Counted from the stretch's first letter, positions 1 to 7,420 are shown. The stretch is DNA of 9,380 nucleotides from CADCVW01 sp035644935 (GCA_035644935.1 DASQNO010000073.1:1-9380), one strand, 5' to 3'. Notes: generated by a model from the sequence alone, not told the origin. Made by a program: numbers and translations.

Positions 1-1794
1 GACGTCGCGCAGATAGACGGGTTGCCCGTCGGAGCCGGTGCCAAGCGGCTCGTTGATCATGTCCTCGCGGACCGAACCTTTCAGCGCATAGGCGACGACC
101 AGCGGCGGCGAGGCGAGGTAGTTGGCGCGGCAATCGGGCGACACGCGGCCTTCGAAGTTGCGGTTGCCCGAGAGCACGGAGGCGACGACGAGATCGTTGT
201 CGTTGATCGCGTCCGAGATCGGCTGCGGCAGCGGGCCCGAATTGCCGATGCACGTCGTGCAGCCGTAGCCGACGAGGTTGAACCCGGCGGCGTCCAGGTC
301 GTCCTGCAATCCCGACTTCACCAGATAGTCGGTGACGACCTGGCTGCCCGGTGCCAGACTGGTCTTGACCCAGGGCTTGCGCGTCAGGCCCTTTTCGCGC
401 GCCTTGCGGGCAACGAGGCCGGCGGCGACGAGCACCGCGGGATTGGAGGTGTTGGTGCAGCTGGTGATGGATGCGATCACGACGTCGCCGTGGCCGATGT
501 CGTGGTTCGACGCGCCTATCCAGATCCGCCGGTCGCTGTCCCCTTCCTTCTTGTAGGTCGCAACGAGCTCGCCGTTGAACGCGTCGTCGAGGCCCTGCAG
601 CAGCACCTTGTCCTGCGGGCGCTTGGGTCCGGCGAGCGAGGTGGCGACGGTGGCCATGTCGAGTTCCAGCGTGTCGGTGAACAGGGGATCGGCGACCCCC
701 TCCTCCCACCACATGCCCTGCGCGCGGCAATAGGCCTCGACGAGCGCCACGCGGTCCTCGTCGCGGGCGGTGAAGCGCAGATATTCGAGCGTGCGCGCGT
801 CCACGGGGAAGAAGCCGCAGGTGGCGCCATACTCGGGCGCCATGTTGGCGATCGTGGCGCGGTCCGCGAGCGACAGCGCGGCGACCCCGGGACCGTAAAA
901 TTCGACAAAGCGCCCGACGACGCCCTTGGCGCGCAGCATCTGCGTGACGGTAAGCACGAGGTCGGTGGCGGTGATCCCCTCCCCCAGCGCGCCATGCAGC
1001 TTGAACCCGACGACCTCGGGGATCAGCATGGACACGGGCTGGCCCAGCATCGCCGCCTCCGCCTCGATCCCGCCGACGCCCCAGCCGAGCACGCCCAGGC
1101 CGTTGACCATGGTGGTGTGGCTGTCCGTGCCGACCAGCGTGTCGGGATAGGCGACGACCTCCGCCGCGCCGGACGCGTCCGACGCGCCCGAGGCCGTGTC
1201 GGCGCTGGTCCAGACGGTTTGCGCGAGATATTCGAGGTTCACCTGGTGGCAGATGCCCGTGCCCGGCGGCACCACGCGGAAATTGTCGAACGCTTCCGAC
1301 CCCCATTTCAGGAACTGGTAGCGTTCGAAGTTGCGATCATATTCGAGCGCCTGGTTGGCCTCGAACGCGCGCACGGTGCCGAATTCGTCCACCATGACCG
1401 AATGGTCGATGACGAGATCGACGGGGACCAGCGGATTGATCCGCTCCGGATCGCCGCCGAGGTTCTTCATCGCGTCGCGCATCGCGGCGAGATCGACCAC
1501 GGCGGGGACGCCGGTGAAATCCTGCATCAGCACGCGCGCCGGGCGGTACTGGATCTCGCGCGCGATCGTGCGTTCCTTCTGCCAATCGACGATCGCCTGC
1601 AGGTCGGCCATCGTCACGGTCTTGCCGTCCTCGAAGCGCAGCAGGTTCTCGAGCAGGACCTTCATCGAGAACGGGAGCCGGGAGATGTCGCCGAGCTGCG
1701 CGGCGGCTTTCTCGAGGCTGTAATAGGCGTAGGTCTTCTCGCCCACGGTCAGCGTGGAGCGAACGTTCAAGGTATCGTGGCCAACGGCGGTCAT
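1..1794 (-). CDS. acnA: Aconitate hydratase A (aconitase), C-terminal part missing at the left edge
   Basis: Cytosolic [4Fe-4S] enzyme of the TCA cycle that interconverts citrate and isocitrate through cis-aconitate. The minus strand is open from the ATG at 1794-1792 to the window edge: 598 codons of a family usually near 890-900, so roughly the last third (the swivel domain) lies outside. The protein begins MTAVGHDTLNVRSTL. Family motifs seen are GTDSHTTMVNGLG with the D-S-H residues at 224-226, SCTNTSNP with Cys446, and GYGCTTCIGNSGPL with Cys512 and Cys515. These three cysteines are the expected iron-sulfur ligands (Cys435, 503 and 506 region in E. coli AcnA). An AGGA sits about 6 nt upstream of the ATG on the coding strand and supports this start. 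The gene is divergent from thiL with a very short shared intergenic region. I see no frameshift. Identification is certain; AcnA rather than AcnB follows from the N-terminal architecture. Confidence 0.97.
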   Translation of the reverse strand, partial: MTAVGHDTLNVRSTLTVGEKTYAYYSLEKAAAQLGDISRLPFSMKVLLENLLRFEDGKTVTMADLQAIVDWQKERTIAREIQYRPARVLMQDFTGVPAVVDLAAMRDAMKNLGGDPERINPLVPVDLVIDHSVMVDEFGTVRAFEANQALEYDRNFERYQFLKWGSEAFDNFRVVPPGTGICHQVNLEYLAQTVWTSADTASGASDASGAAEVVAYPDTLVGTDSHTTMVNGLGVLGWGVGGIEAEAAMLGQPVSMLIPEVVGFKLHGALGEGITATDLVLTVTQMLRAKGVVGRFVEFYGPGVAALSLADRATIANMAPEYGATCGFFPVDARTLEYLRFTARDEDRVALVEAYCRAQGMWWEEGVADPLFTDTLELDMATVATSLAGPKRPQDKVLLQGLDDAFNGELVATYKKEGDSDRRIWIGASNHDIGHGDVVIASITSCTNTSNPAVLVAAGLVARKAREKGLTRKPWVKTSLAPGSQVVTDYLVKSGLQDDLDAAGFNLVGYGCTTCIGNSGPLPQPISDAINDNDLVVASVLSGNRNFEGRVSPDCRANYLASPPLVVAYALKGSVREDMINEPLGTGSDGQPVYLRDV

Positions 1795-1861
1795 GGCGGG
1801 TCCTGCGAATTTGGAGTTAGGGCTTCCTTATGGGAATGTTCGCGCGGGGGGAATGTCGCAG

Positions 1862-2800
1862 ATGAACGAAGCCGACTTCATCGCCGCCCTTCGCGCGCTG
1901 GCGACGGATCCGGCGGCGCGCGGGCTGCTGGACGACGCGGCGGTGCTGCCGGCGGGCGGCGATCTCGTTCTGACGCACGACATGCTGGCGGAGGGGGTGC
2001 ACTTCCTGCCCGGCGACCCGGCGGCGGACGTCGCGTGGAAGCTGCTGGCGGTGAACCTGTCCGATCTGGCCGGTAAGGGGGCGGCGCCGCGGGGCGTGCT
2101 GCTGGGCTATATGTTGCGCGGCGACGCGGAGTGGGACGCGGCGTTCCTGCGCGGGCTGGGCGAGGCGCTGTCGGCCTGGGACGTGCCGTTGCTCGGCGGC
2201 GACACCGTGGCGTGCCGGGGTCCGCGCGTCCTGTCGCTGACCGCGATCGGCGACGCGCCGCCGGGCGGCGCGCCGTCGCGGGGCGGCGCGTGCGCGGACG
2301 ACGACGTGTGGGTCAGCGGCACGATCGGGGATGCGGGCGTGGGACTTCGCCTCGCCCGCGAGGACGACGGCGGCGATCCGCTCCTGCTGCAACGTTACCG
2401 GCGGCCGGAGCCACGGCTCGCCCTCGGGGCCGCGGTCGCCTCCATGGTGACTGCGATGATGGACGTTTCGGACGGGCTGCTCATCGATCTGTCCCGCCTC
2501 GCGGCGGCGAGCGGAATCCGGGCCGTTGTGGACATGGATGCCCTGCCCCTGTCCCCTGCCCTCCTGAAGTCAGAAGGAGATGGCCGCGGGGCGCGGCTCG
2601 CCGCCGCGACGGCGGGCGACGACTACGAACTGCTGCTGACCGCGCCCCGTGACGCAGCCGAGTTGCTGACGGGGGCGGCGAAGGCCGCGGGCGTTCCGCT
2701 GACCCGGATCGGCCGGGTGGAGGCGGGCGGCGGGCTCGCCATCTTCCAGGGCTGCGACGCCGTGGCCCTCCCCGATCGTCTCGGATACGTACACGGCTGA
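1862..2800 (+). CDS. thiL: Thiamine-monophosphate kinase
   Basis: Cytosolic ATP-dependent kinase that converts thiamine monophosphate to thiamine diphosphate, the last step of cofactor synthesis. The frame gives 312 residues from ATG 1862, close to the usual ThiL length of about 320. Family motifs appear in order: LLDDAAVL (24-25 are the metal-binding Asp pair), the HFLPGDPAADVAWKLLAVNL stretch (about 47-66, with SDLAGKGA following), LLGGDTV (112-115), DVSDGLL (201-205) and AGDDYELL (252-257). These belong to the PurM-like fold with Mg/ATP sites rich in aspartate. ATG 1853 in the same frame would add three residues, but the purine-rich GGGGGGA at about 1846-1852 is placed better for 1862 (about 10 nt) than for 1853 (directly adjacent). 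The frame is open further upstream, but that part overlaps the divergent acnA. A 120-bp gap separates it from hppA. Its usual partner nusB is not upstream here. Confidence 0.94.
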   Translation: MNEADFIAALRALATDPAARGLLDDAAVLPAGGDLVLTHDMLAEGVHFLPGDPAADVAWKLLAVNLSDLAGKGAAPRGVLLGYMLRGDAEWDAAFLRGLGEALSAWDVPLLGGDTVACRGPRVLSLTAIGDAPPGGAPSRGGACADDDVWVSGTIGDAGVGLRLAREDDGGDPLLLQRYRRPEPRLALGAAVASMVTAMMDVSDGLLIDLSRLAAASGIRAVVDMDALPLSPALLKSEGDGRGARLAAATAGDDYELLLTAPRDAAELLTGAAKAAGVPLTRIGRVEAGGGLAIFQGCDAVALPDRLGYVHG

Positions 2801-2920
2801 CGCCGCGCCCGCGCCCGGCTTGCGGCCCCGTTCATCGCCGCTTAAGACCTCGGGCAATCGAGACGGGGGCCTGCGTCCTGCAGAGCGCCCGCCGGCATCA
2901 TCTGCGCTGAGGGGAGCCGC

Positions 2921-5077
2921 ATGAGTCCTGTTCTGATCGCGATCGTTTGCGGGTTCGCCGCCATTTTGTACGGCGTCGTCACGTCGCAACAGGTGCTGCG
3001 CCTGTCGCCGGGCAATGCGCGCATGGTGGAGATCGCAGGCGCGATCCAGGAAGGCGCGCAGGCCTATCTCGCGCGCCAGTACACCGCGATCGCGGTCGTC
3101 GGCGTGGTCATGGCGATCCTCGTCGCCGCGTTCCTCGGCATGACCGAGGCCGTCGCGTTCGTTTTGGGCGCGGTGCTGTCGGGCGTCGCGGGCTATATCG
3201 GCATGAACATCTCGGTGCGCGCCAACGTGCGGACCGCGGAGGCCGCACGCACGTCGCTGCAGGGCGGGCTCACGGCCGCGTTCCGGTCGGGCGCGATCAC
3301 CGGCATGCTGGTCGCCGGGCTGGCGCTGCTCGCCATCGCCGGGCTGTTCTTCGTCCTGGTCAACGTGGGCGGCCACGCCGCGGACAGCCGCGAAGTCGTC
3401 GACGCGCTGGTCGCGCTGGCGTTCGGCGCGTCCCTGATCTCGATCTTCGCGCGTCTGGGCGGCGGCATCTTCACCAAGGCGGCGGACGTCGGCGCCGACC
3501 TCGTCGGCAAGGTCGAGGCGGGCATTCCGGAGGACGACCCCCGCAACCCGGCCGTGATCGCCGACAACGTCGGCGACAATGTCGGCGACTGCGCCGGCAT
3601 GGCCGCCGACCTGTTCGAAACCTACGTGGTGACCGTCGGCGCGACGATGGTGCTGATTGCGCTGCTCGTGCAGGACACGGCGGCACAGGTCGCGACGCTG
3701 ATGAGCCTGCCGCTGGTGATCGGCGGCGTCTGCATCCTGACCTCGATCATCGGCACCTATTTCGTCAAGCTGAGCCGCAAGCAGTCGATAATGGGAGCGC
3801 TGTACAAGGGCTTCTGGATTACGGCGGCGCTCTCCATCCCAGCCATCTACCTGGCGCTGGCGGGCACGCTGGGCGACATGAACGCGATCATCGGCGGCGC
3901 GCGCGAGGCCGCCGGTCCCGAGGTCGAACGCCAGGTGGCCCGCGGCGCGGGCAGCTTCACGGGCAACGACCTGTTCTACTGCTCGCTGGTCGGGCTGGCC
4001 GTCACCGGCCTGCTCGTGTGGATCACCGAATATTACACGGGGACGAACTTCCGCCCCGTGCGCTCGATCGCCAAGGCGTCGGAAACGGGCCACGGCACCA
4101 ACGTCATCCAGGGCCTCGCGATCAGTCTTGAATCGACCGCGATGCCGACGATCGTGATCTGCATCGGCATCATCGTGTCGTACCAGCTCGCCGGCCTGAT
4201 CGGCATCGCGTTCGCGGCGACCGCGATGCTGGCGCTGGCCGGCATGGTCGTGGCGCTGGACGCCTACGGCCCCGTCACGGACAATGCCGGCGGCATCGCC
4301 GAAATGGCGGGCATGGAGGACGAGGTCCGCCACCGCACCGACGCGCTGGACGCGGTGGGCAACACCACCAAGGCGGTGACCAAGGGGTATGCGATCGGTT
4401 CCGCCGCGCTTGCCGCGCTGGTGCTGTTCGGCGCCTACACGACCGACCTGCAGGAGTTCCAGAGCGAACTCGGCATCGGGCCGGCCGGTGTCGATTTCTC
4501 GCTCAGCAATCCGTACGTCGTCGTCGGGCTGCTGCTGGGCGCGCTGCTCCCCTATCTGTTCGGGGCGATGGGCATGACCGCGGTCGGCCGCGCGGCGGGC
4601 GACGTCGTCAAGGACGTTCGCGAACAGTTTCGCACCAACCCGGGCATCATGGACGGCACCAGCCGACCCAATTACGCGCGCACCGTCGACCTGGTGACGC
4701 GCGCGGCGATCAAGGAGATGATCGTCCCCTCGCTCCTGCCGGTGCTCGCCCCCATCGCGGTGTACTTCATCATCGCCGCCATCGCCGGGCGCGAACAGGG
4801 CTTCGCGGCGCTCGGCGCGCTGTTGCTGGGTGTGATCGTCTCCGGCCTGTTCGTCGCCATATCGATGACCTCGGGCGGCGGCGCGTGGGACAACGCCAAG
4901 AAGTATATCGAGGACGGCCACCACGGCGGCAAGGGTTCGGAAGCGCACAAGGCGGCGGTGACGGGCGACACGGTCGGCGACCCGTACAAGGACACGGCGG
5001 GTCCGGCGGTGAACCCGATGATCAAGATCACCAACATCGTGGCGTTGCTGCTGCTCGCGGCGCTGGCCGGGGGGTAA
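2921..5077 (+). CDS. hppA: Membrane-bound H+-translocating pyrophosphatase, K+-independent type
   Basis: Integral inner-membrane ion pump that hydrolyses pyrophosphate and moves protons. The protein has 718 residues, within the normal 660-770 range, and is dominated by hydrophobic helices (about 15-16 expected). Hallmarks seen: the DX7KXE substrate motif as D189-VGADLVG-K197-V-E199, followed by DDPRNPAVIADNVGDNVGDC (about 205-224); a second acidic cluster DAYGPVTDNAGGIAEMA (about 447-463); and the C-terminal GGGAWDNAKKYIE (about 652-664) with GDTVGDPYKDTAGPA (about 682-696). At the known K+-dependence site the protein reads GNTTKAVTKG, with Lys484 and Thr487. Potassium-dependent enzymes have Ala and Gly/Ala there, so this is the K+-independent H+ class. 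The ATG is preceded by AGGGGAG at 2910-2916. It lies downstream of thiL on the same strand; a small hairpin follows the stop by about 100 nt. Confidence 0.97.
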   Translation: MSPVLIAIVCGFAAILYGVVTSQQVLRLSPGNARMVEIAGAIQEGAQAYLARQYTAIAVVGVVMAILVAAFLGMTEAVAFVLGAVLSGVAGYIGMNISVRANVRTAEAARTSLQGGLTAAFRSGAITGMLVAGLALLAIAGLFFVLVNVGGHAADSREVVDALVALAFGASLISIFARLGGGIFTKAADVGADLVGKVEAGIPEDDPRNPAVIADNVGDNVGDCAGMAADLFETYVVTVGATMVLIALLVQDTAAQVATLMSLPLVIGGVCILTSIIGTYFVKLSRKQSIMGALYKGFWITAALSIPAIYLALAGTLGDMNAIIGGAREAAGPEVERQVARGAGSFTGNDLFYCSLVGLAVTGLLVWITEYYTGTNFRPVRSIAKASETGHGTNVIQGLAISLESTAMPTIVICIGIIVSYQLAGLIGIAFAATAMLALAGMVVALDAYGPVTDNAGGIAEMAGMEDEVRHRTDALDAVGNTTKAVTKGYAIGSAALAALVLFGAYTTDLQEFQSELGIGPAGVDFSLSNPYVVVGLLLGALLPYLFGAMGMTAVGRAAGDVVKDVREQFRTNPGIMDGTSRPNYARTVDLVTRAAIKEMIVPSLLPVLAPIAVYFIIAAIAGREQGFAALGALLLGVIVSGLFVAISMTSGGGAWDNAKKYIEDGHHGGKGSEAHKAAVTGDTVGDPYKDTAGPAVNPMIKITNIVALLLLAALAGG

Positions 5078-5174
5078 GCGCGGGCTTGCATCGGTGCTGG
5101 GTTCGTCCGTTTACGCGCGAATGATTGCTCCTTGTGCGGATCACGGGTGCTTTTCTCGTTCTCTTGATCCGACC

Positions 5175-5194
5175 TGAAAGCCGGCAGGCTTTCA
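5175..5194 (+). terminator. Perfect small hairpin between hppA and infA, possible weak terminator
   Basis: TGAAAGCC pairs with GGCTTTCA (8 bp) around the tetraloop GGCA, and TTT follows at 5195-5197. The U-tract is short, so termination would be weak; an mRNA leader structure for infA is the alternative. A second hairpin (CCGCA-CCC-TGCGG, 5199-5211) begins only 4 nt later. No convincing promoter is visible between 5078 and 5248. Confidence 0.4.
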
Positions 5195-5198
5195 TTTG

Positions 5199-5211
5199 CC
5201 GCACCCTGCGG
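5199..5211 (+). other. Second small hairpin in the infA leader
   Basis: CCGCA pairs with TGCGG across a 3-nt loop (CCC), 4 nt after the larger hairpin at 5175-5194 and about 28 nt before the infA Shine-Dalgarno. There is no T-run after it. A 5-bp stem can arise by chance in GC-rich DNA, so this is noted mainly because the two hairpins stand side by side. Confidence 0.25.
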
Positions 5212-5248
5212 TTAGGGGAGCGCGAAGCTGCAAATCGCAAGGATATGA

Positions 5249-5467
5249 ATGCCCAAGGAAGAATTGCTCGAGATGCGGGGGCAGGTCGTTGAACTGCTGC
5301 CCAACGCGATGTTTCGCGTGAAGCTCGAGAACGATCACGAGGTGCTTGGCCATACAGCCGGCAAGATGCGCAAGAACCGAATCCGCGTGCTGGTGGGCGA
5401 CGAGGTTCTCGTCGAGCTAACGCCGTACGACCTGACCAAGGGCCGCATCACCTACCGCTTCAAGTAG
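5249..5467 (+). CDS. infA: Translation initiation factor IF-1
   Basis: Essential factor that binds the 30S A site during initiation, next to IF-2 and IF-3. The protein has 72 residues, exactly the usual IF-1 length, and is a single S1-type OB-fold domain. It starts MPKEELLEMRGQVVELLPN, carries the typical core FRVKLENDHEVLGHTAGKMR with RIRVLVGDEVLVE, and ends PYDLTKGRITYRFK. The start is well supported by AAGGA at 5239-5243, 5 nt before the ATG. It is preceded by a 171-bp gap with two small hairpins and followed by a larger imperfect stem-loop before maf. It is probably transcribed separately from hppA, although no promoter could be assigned with confidence. Confidence 0.98.
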   Translation: MPKEELLEMRGQVVELLPNAMFRVKLENDHEVLGHTAGKMRKNRIRVLVGDEVLVELTPYDLTKGRITYRFK

Positions 5468-5481
5468 TCGGTCCGTTATTC

Positions 5482-5529
5482 GGCAAGCCAGGGTGCGCCT
5501 GCATGCTGTTCACGCGCCCGCTTCTTGCC
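5482..5529 (+). terminator. Imperfect stem-loop between infA and maf
   Basis: Two nested arms pair. The outer arm is GGCAAG (5482-5487) with CTTGCC (5524-5529). The inner arm is GGGTGCG (5491-5497) with CGCGCCC (5513-5519), 7 bp including one G-U pair. Internal loops of 3 and 4 nt and a 15-nt apical loop complete it. It starts 14 nt after the infA stop and has no T-tract, so it may be an mRNA 3' end stabiliser or attenuator rather than a classical terminator. It covers the possible TTG start of maf at 5525, which makes the GTG at 5543 more attractive. Confidence 0.35.
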
Positions 5530-5542
5530 TAACGACGCGGCC

Positions 5543-6142
5543 GTGAACGCCGCTACCCCAACTGCCCCGGTCCCGCTCGTCCTGGCGTCCGCCTCACCGC
5601 GCCGTGTTGAGCTGCTCGCGCGCATCGGGGTCGTTCCGGACGTCGTCGACCCCGCGGAGATCGACGAAGCGCCACGACCAGGTGAACTTCCCCTCCCCTA
5701 TGCGCGTCGGATCGCGGCGGAGAAGGCCGCGTGCGTCGCCGAGCGGCATCCCGGCGCGCTGGTTCTGGCGGCGGACACGGTCGTTGCGGCGGGGCGTCGC
5801 ATCCTGCCCAAGACCGAAGACGAGGCGGACGCGCGGCGCTGTCTGGAACTCCTGCACGGCCGCCGTCACCGCGTGCATACCGCGGTGACGCTGATCGACG
5901 CCCAAGGTCGCGCGCGCCACCGGGACGCCACCAGCATCGTCGCGTTCAACCGCCTCCACGCAGATGAGATCGCCGCCTACGTCGCCAGCGGCGAATGGCG
6001 CGGCAAGGCCGGCGGCTACGCGATCCAGGGCCGCGCCGAAGCGTTTGTGCGGTTCATGAGCGGCAGCTGGTCGGGCATCGTCGGCTTGCCGCTGAACGAC
6101 ACGCGGGCGCTGCTGCGGAGCGCCGGCTACCCATTAGCCTGA
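5543..6142 (+). CDS. maf: Maf-family nucleoside triphosphate pyrophosphatase (YhdE-like)
   Basis: Cytosolic house-cleaning enzyme of the Maf/HAM1-like fold; it hydrolyses non-canonical or excess nucleoside triphosphates to monophosphates plus PPi. From GTG 5543 it has 199 residues, the usual size. Signatures: LVLASASPRRVELLARIG at the N-terminus (SASPRR at 16-21), the acidic catalytic segment LAADTVVAAG, LPKTEDEADARRCLELLHG, and GEWRGKAGGYAIQGRAEAFV near the C-terminus. The SPRR / PK / IQG combination resembles the YhdE (dTTP/UTP) subgroup more than YceF (7-methyl-GTP); that is inference. The start is uncertain: TTG 5525 in frame would add six residues but lies inside a stem-loop, and neither start has a clear Shine-Dalgarno. 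The stop overlaps the next gene's ATG by one base (TGATG), indicating translational coupling. Confidence 0.9.
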   Translation: MNAATPTAPVPLVLASASPRRVELLARIGVVPDVVDPAEIDEAPRPGELPLPYARRIAAEKAACVAERHPGALVLAADTVVAAGRRILPKTEDEADARRCLELLHGRRHRVHTAVTLIDAQGRARHRDATSIVAFNRLHADEIAAYVASGEWRGKAGGYAIQGRAEAFVRFMSGSWSGIVGLPLNDTRALLRSAGYPLA

Positions 6143-7143
6143 TGGAGAAGGACGCCGGCGCCGTCTGGATCGTCGAGGACGGCATCGGCGAGACGCGGGC
6201 GGCGCTGGTTCAAGACGGCGCGATCCTTGCCGCGCGGGTCGAGCTTCCGGGCATGCTGCGCGCGGGCACGATTGCCAACGCGCGCCTGATCAAGATCGTG
6301 GCCCCGGCCCGCCTCGGGCTGGTGGTGCTGCCGGGCGGCGCTGAGGCACTGCTTCAGCCCTTGCCCGCGGGCCTCACCGAAGGCGCGCTGGCGACGGTGG
6401 AGGTGACCCGGGAGGCGATCGGCCACAAGCGCGCATTGTGCCGCGCGGTGCGCGCGGAGCGAGCGCCGGGTGAAGGGCCGGACCTTGCCACGCGACTGGC
6501 CCGCGACACGCGTCCCGTCCGCACGCTGCAACCGCACGAAGATGATGCGCTGGAGGAGGCGGGCTGGTCGGAATTGCTGGAGGAGGCGACGGGGGGCACG
6601 GTTGCGTTCGCCGGCGGGGCGCTGCTGATCGCGCTGACGCCGGCGATGACATTGTTGGATGTCGACGGCGGCCTCGCGCCCGACGAGCTGGCGGTTACGG
6701 GCGCGGCGGCGGCGGGGCGTGCGATCCGCCGGCTCGACATCGCCGGATCTATCGGCATCGACTTGCCGACGACACCCAACCGCGCGGCCCGGCTCGCGGC
6801 GGCAACGGCGCTCGATTCCGTGCTGCCGCCGCCTTTCGAGCGGACAGCGGTGAACGGATTCGGCTTCCTGCAGGTGGTGCGGCCGCAGCAGCGCGCGTCG
6901 CTGCCGCAGATGATCACCGCCGATCCAGTGGGCGCGGCTGCGCGGGCGGTGCTGCGCCGCGCCGAACGCGTGCGTGGCGCGGGCGCGCGGGTCGTTCACG
7001 CACATCCGTCGGTGATCGCGCGGTTGCAGGAGCACCCCGACTGGATGCGATCGCTCGAACGGCGCACCGGGACCAGCGTCGCCTTGCGGGCGAAACCCGG
7101 CCCCGCCATATCCGCTTGGCATGTCGCAGCCGAACACCCCTGA
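6142..7143 (+). CDS. Compact ribonuclease E/G-family protein without Zn-link
   Basis: RNase E/G homologue of 333 residues, much shorter than RNase G (about 490) or the RNase E catalytic half (about 530). An N-terminal part with a reduced S1-like region (about 34-105, from LPGMLRAGTIANARLIKIVA) is followed by a DNase I-like core. Both metal-binding aspartates appear kept: Asp173 in LLDVDGG (E. coli RNase E Asp303, AIDVNS) and Asp207 in IGIDLPT (Asp346, IVIDFID), with a shorter spacing of 34 rather than 43. NGFGFLQVVRPQQRASLPQ matches the RNase E strand before the Zn-link, but the CPxCxGxG motif is absent. The ATG overlaps the maf stop (TGATG) and its end overlaps yacG by 23 nt, so it is the middle gene of a coupled unit. 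It probably cleaves RNA but may have altered oligomerisation. The full-length RNase E is expected elsewhere in the genome. Confidence 0.85.
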   Translation: MEKDAGAVWIVEDGIGETRAALVQDGAILAARVELPGMLRAGTIANARLIKIVAPARLGLVVLPGGAEALLQPLPAGLTEGALATVEVTREAIGHKRALCRAVRAERAPGEGPDLATRLARDTRPVRTLQPHEDDALEEAGWSELLEEATGGTVAFAGGALLIALTPAMTLLDVDGGLAPDELAVTGAAAAGRAIRRLDIAGSIGIDLPTTPNRAARLAAATALDSVLPPPFERTAVNGFGFLQVVRPQQRASLPQMITADPVGAAARAVLRRAERVRGAGARVVHAHPSVIARLQEHPDWMRSLERRTGTSVALRAKPGPAISAWHVAAEHP

Positions 7144-7375
7144 TGCCCGGACTGAACCGCCAGCGCGGCGCGCACGCGGCAGCGGCTGTCCGCTTTGCGG
7201 CAAGCCCCCGGTCGCCAAGGCCGCGCCGTTCTGCAGCCCCGGCTGCCGCGACCGCGACCTCCTAGCCTGGCTTGGCGACGATTACCGCGTCCCCGGACCG
7301 CCGCTGGACGAAGAAACGCTGAGCGGTGCGGACGGCAGCGCTCCGGACGTCAGCGGTCTGGACAGGGACGGCTAG
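7121..7375 (+). CDS. yacG: YacG family zinc protein, DNA gyrase inhibitor
   Basis: Small zinc-binding protein; in E. coli YacG binds GyrB and inhibits DNA gyrase. Here it has 84 residues. The zinc site is formed by Cys23, Cys26, Cys38 and Cys42 (CPLCGKP then FCSPGCRDRDLLAWL), a C-X2-C-X11-C-X3-C pattern. E. coli has X15 in the centre, and the shorter spacer is, from memory, common in alphaproteobacteria. After DLLAWLGDDYRVPGPP the C-terminus is acidic and low in complexity (DEETLSGADGSAPDVSGLDRDG). The proline- and arginine-rich first 20 residues look disordered. ATG 7121 lies inside the end of the RNase E/G-like gene (23-nt overlap), so translation is probably coupled. The -35 element proposed for tRNA-Phe lies inside the last codons of this gene. 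Confidence 0.92.
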   Translation: MSQPNTPDARTEPPARRARGSGCPLCGKPPVAKAAPFCSPGCRDRDLLAWLGDDYRVPGPPLDEETLSGADGSAPDVSGLDRDG

Positions 7376-7388
7376 ACGCCCTTATAGC
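7359..7388 (+). promoter_or_regulatory. Possible promoter for tRNA-Phe
   Basis: TGGACA (7359-7364, five of six matches to TTGACA) and TATAGC (7383-7388, four of six matches to TATAAT) are 18 bp apart. Transcription would start near 7395, giving a leader of about 34 nt before the mature tRNA that contains the hairpin at 7401-7420. The -35 box lies inside the end of yacG. Read-through from the maf-RNase-yacG unit is the alternative. Confidence 0.4.
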
Positions 7389-7400
7389 CCGCCTGTCGCC

Positions 7401-7420
7401 TGCGAAGCCCGTTCTTCGCA
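7401..7420 (+). other. Perfect hairpin just upstream of tRNA-Phe
   Basis: TGCGAAG pairs perfectly with CTTCGCA (7 bp) around the loop CCCGTT. It ends 8 nt before the mature tRNA 5' end. There is no T-run, so it is not a standard Rho-independent terminator. It may be part of the pre-tRNA leader or the 3' structure of the yacG transcript. Confidence 0.4.

Noticed and set aside
1754..1861. Upstream extension of thiL to ATG 1754
   Set aside because: It would overlap the acnA start and add 36 residues unlike any ThiL N-terminus; the homology begins at MNEADF.
22..2076. 684-codon open frame on the plus strand antisense to acnA
   Set aside because: It lies opposite an unmistakable aconitase and runs into thiL. 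Its composition (Arg, Asp, His, Gly rich) is what antisense frames of high-GC genes give.
2570..4948. 792-codon open frame on the minus strand antisense to hppA
   Set aside because: It is a shadow of a highly conserved pyrophosphatase. The translation is a monotone of Arg, Asp, His and Gln without any domain, typical of high third-position GC.
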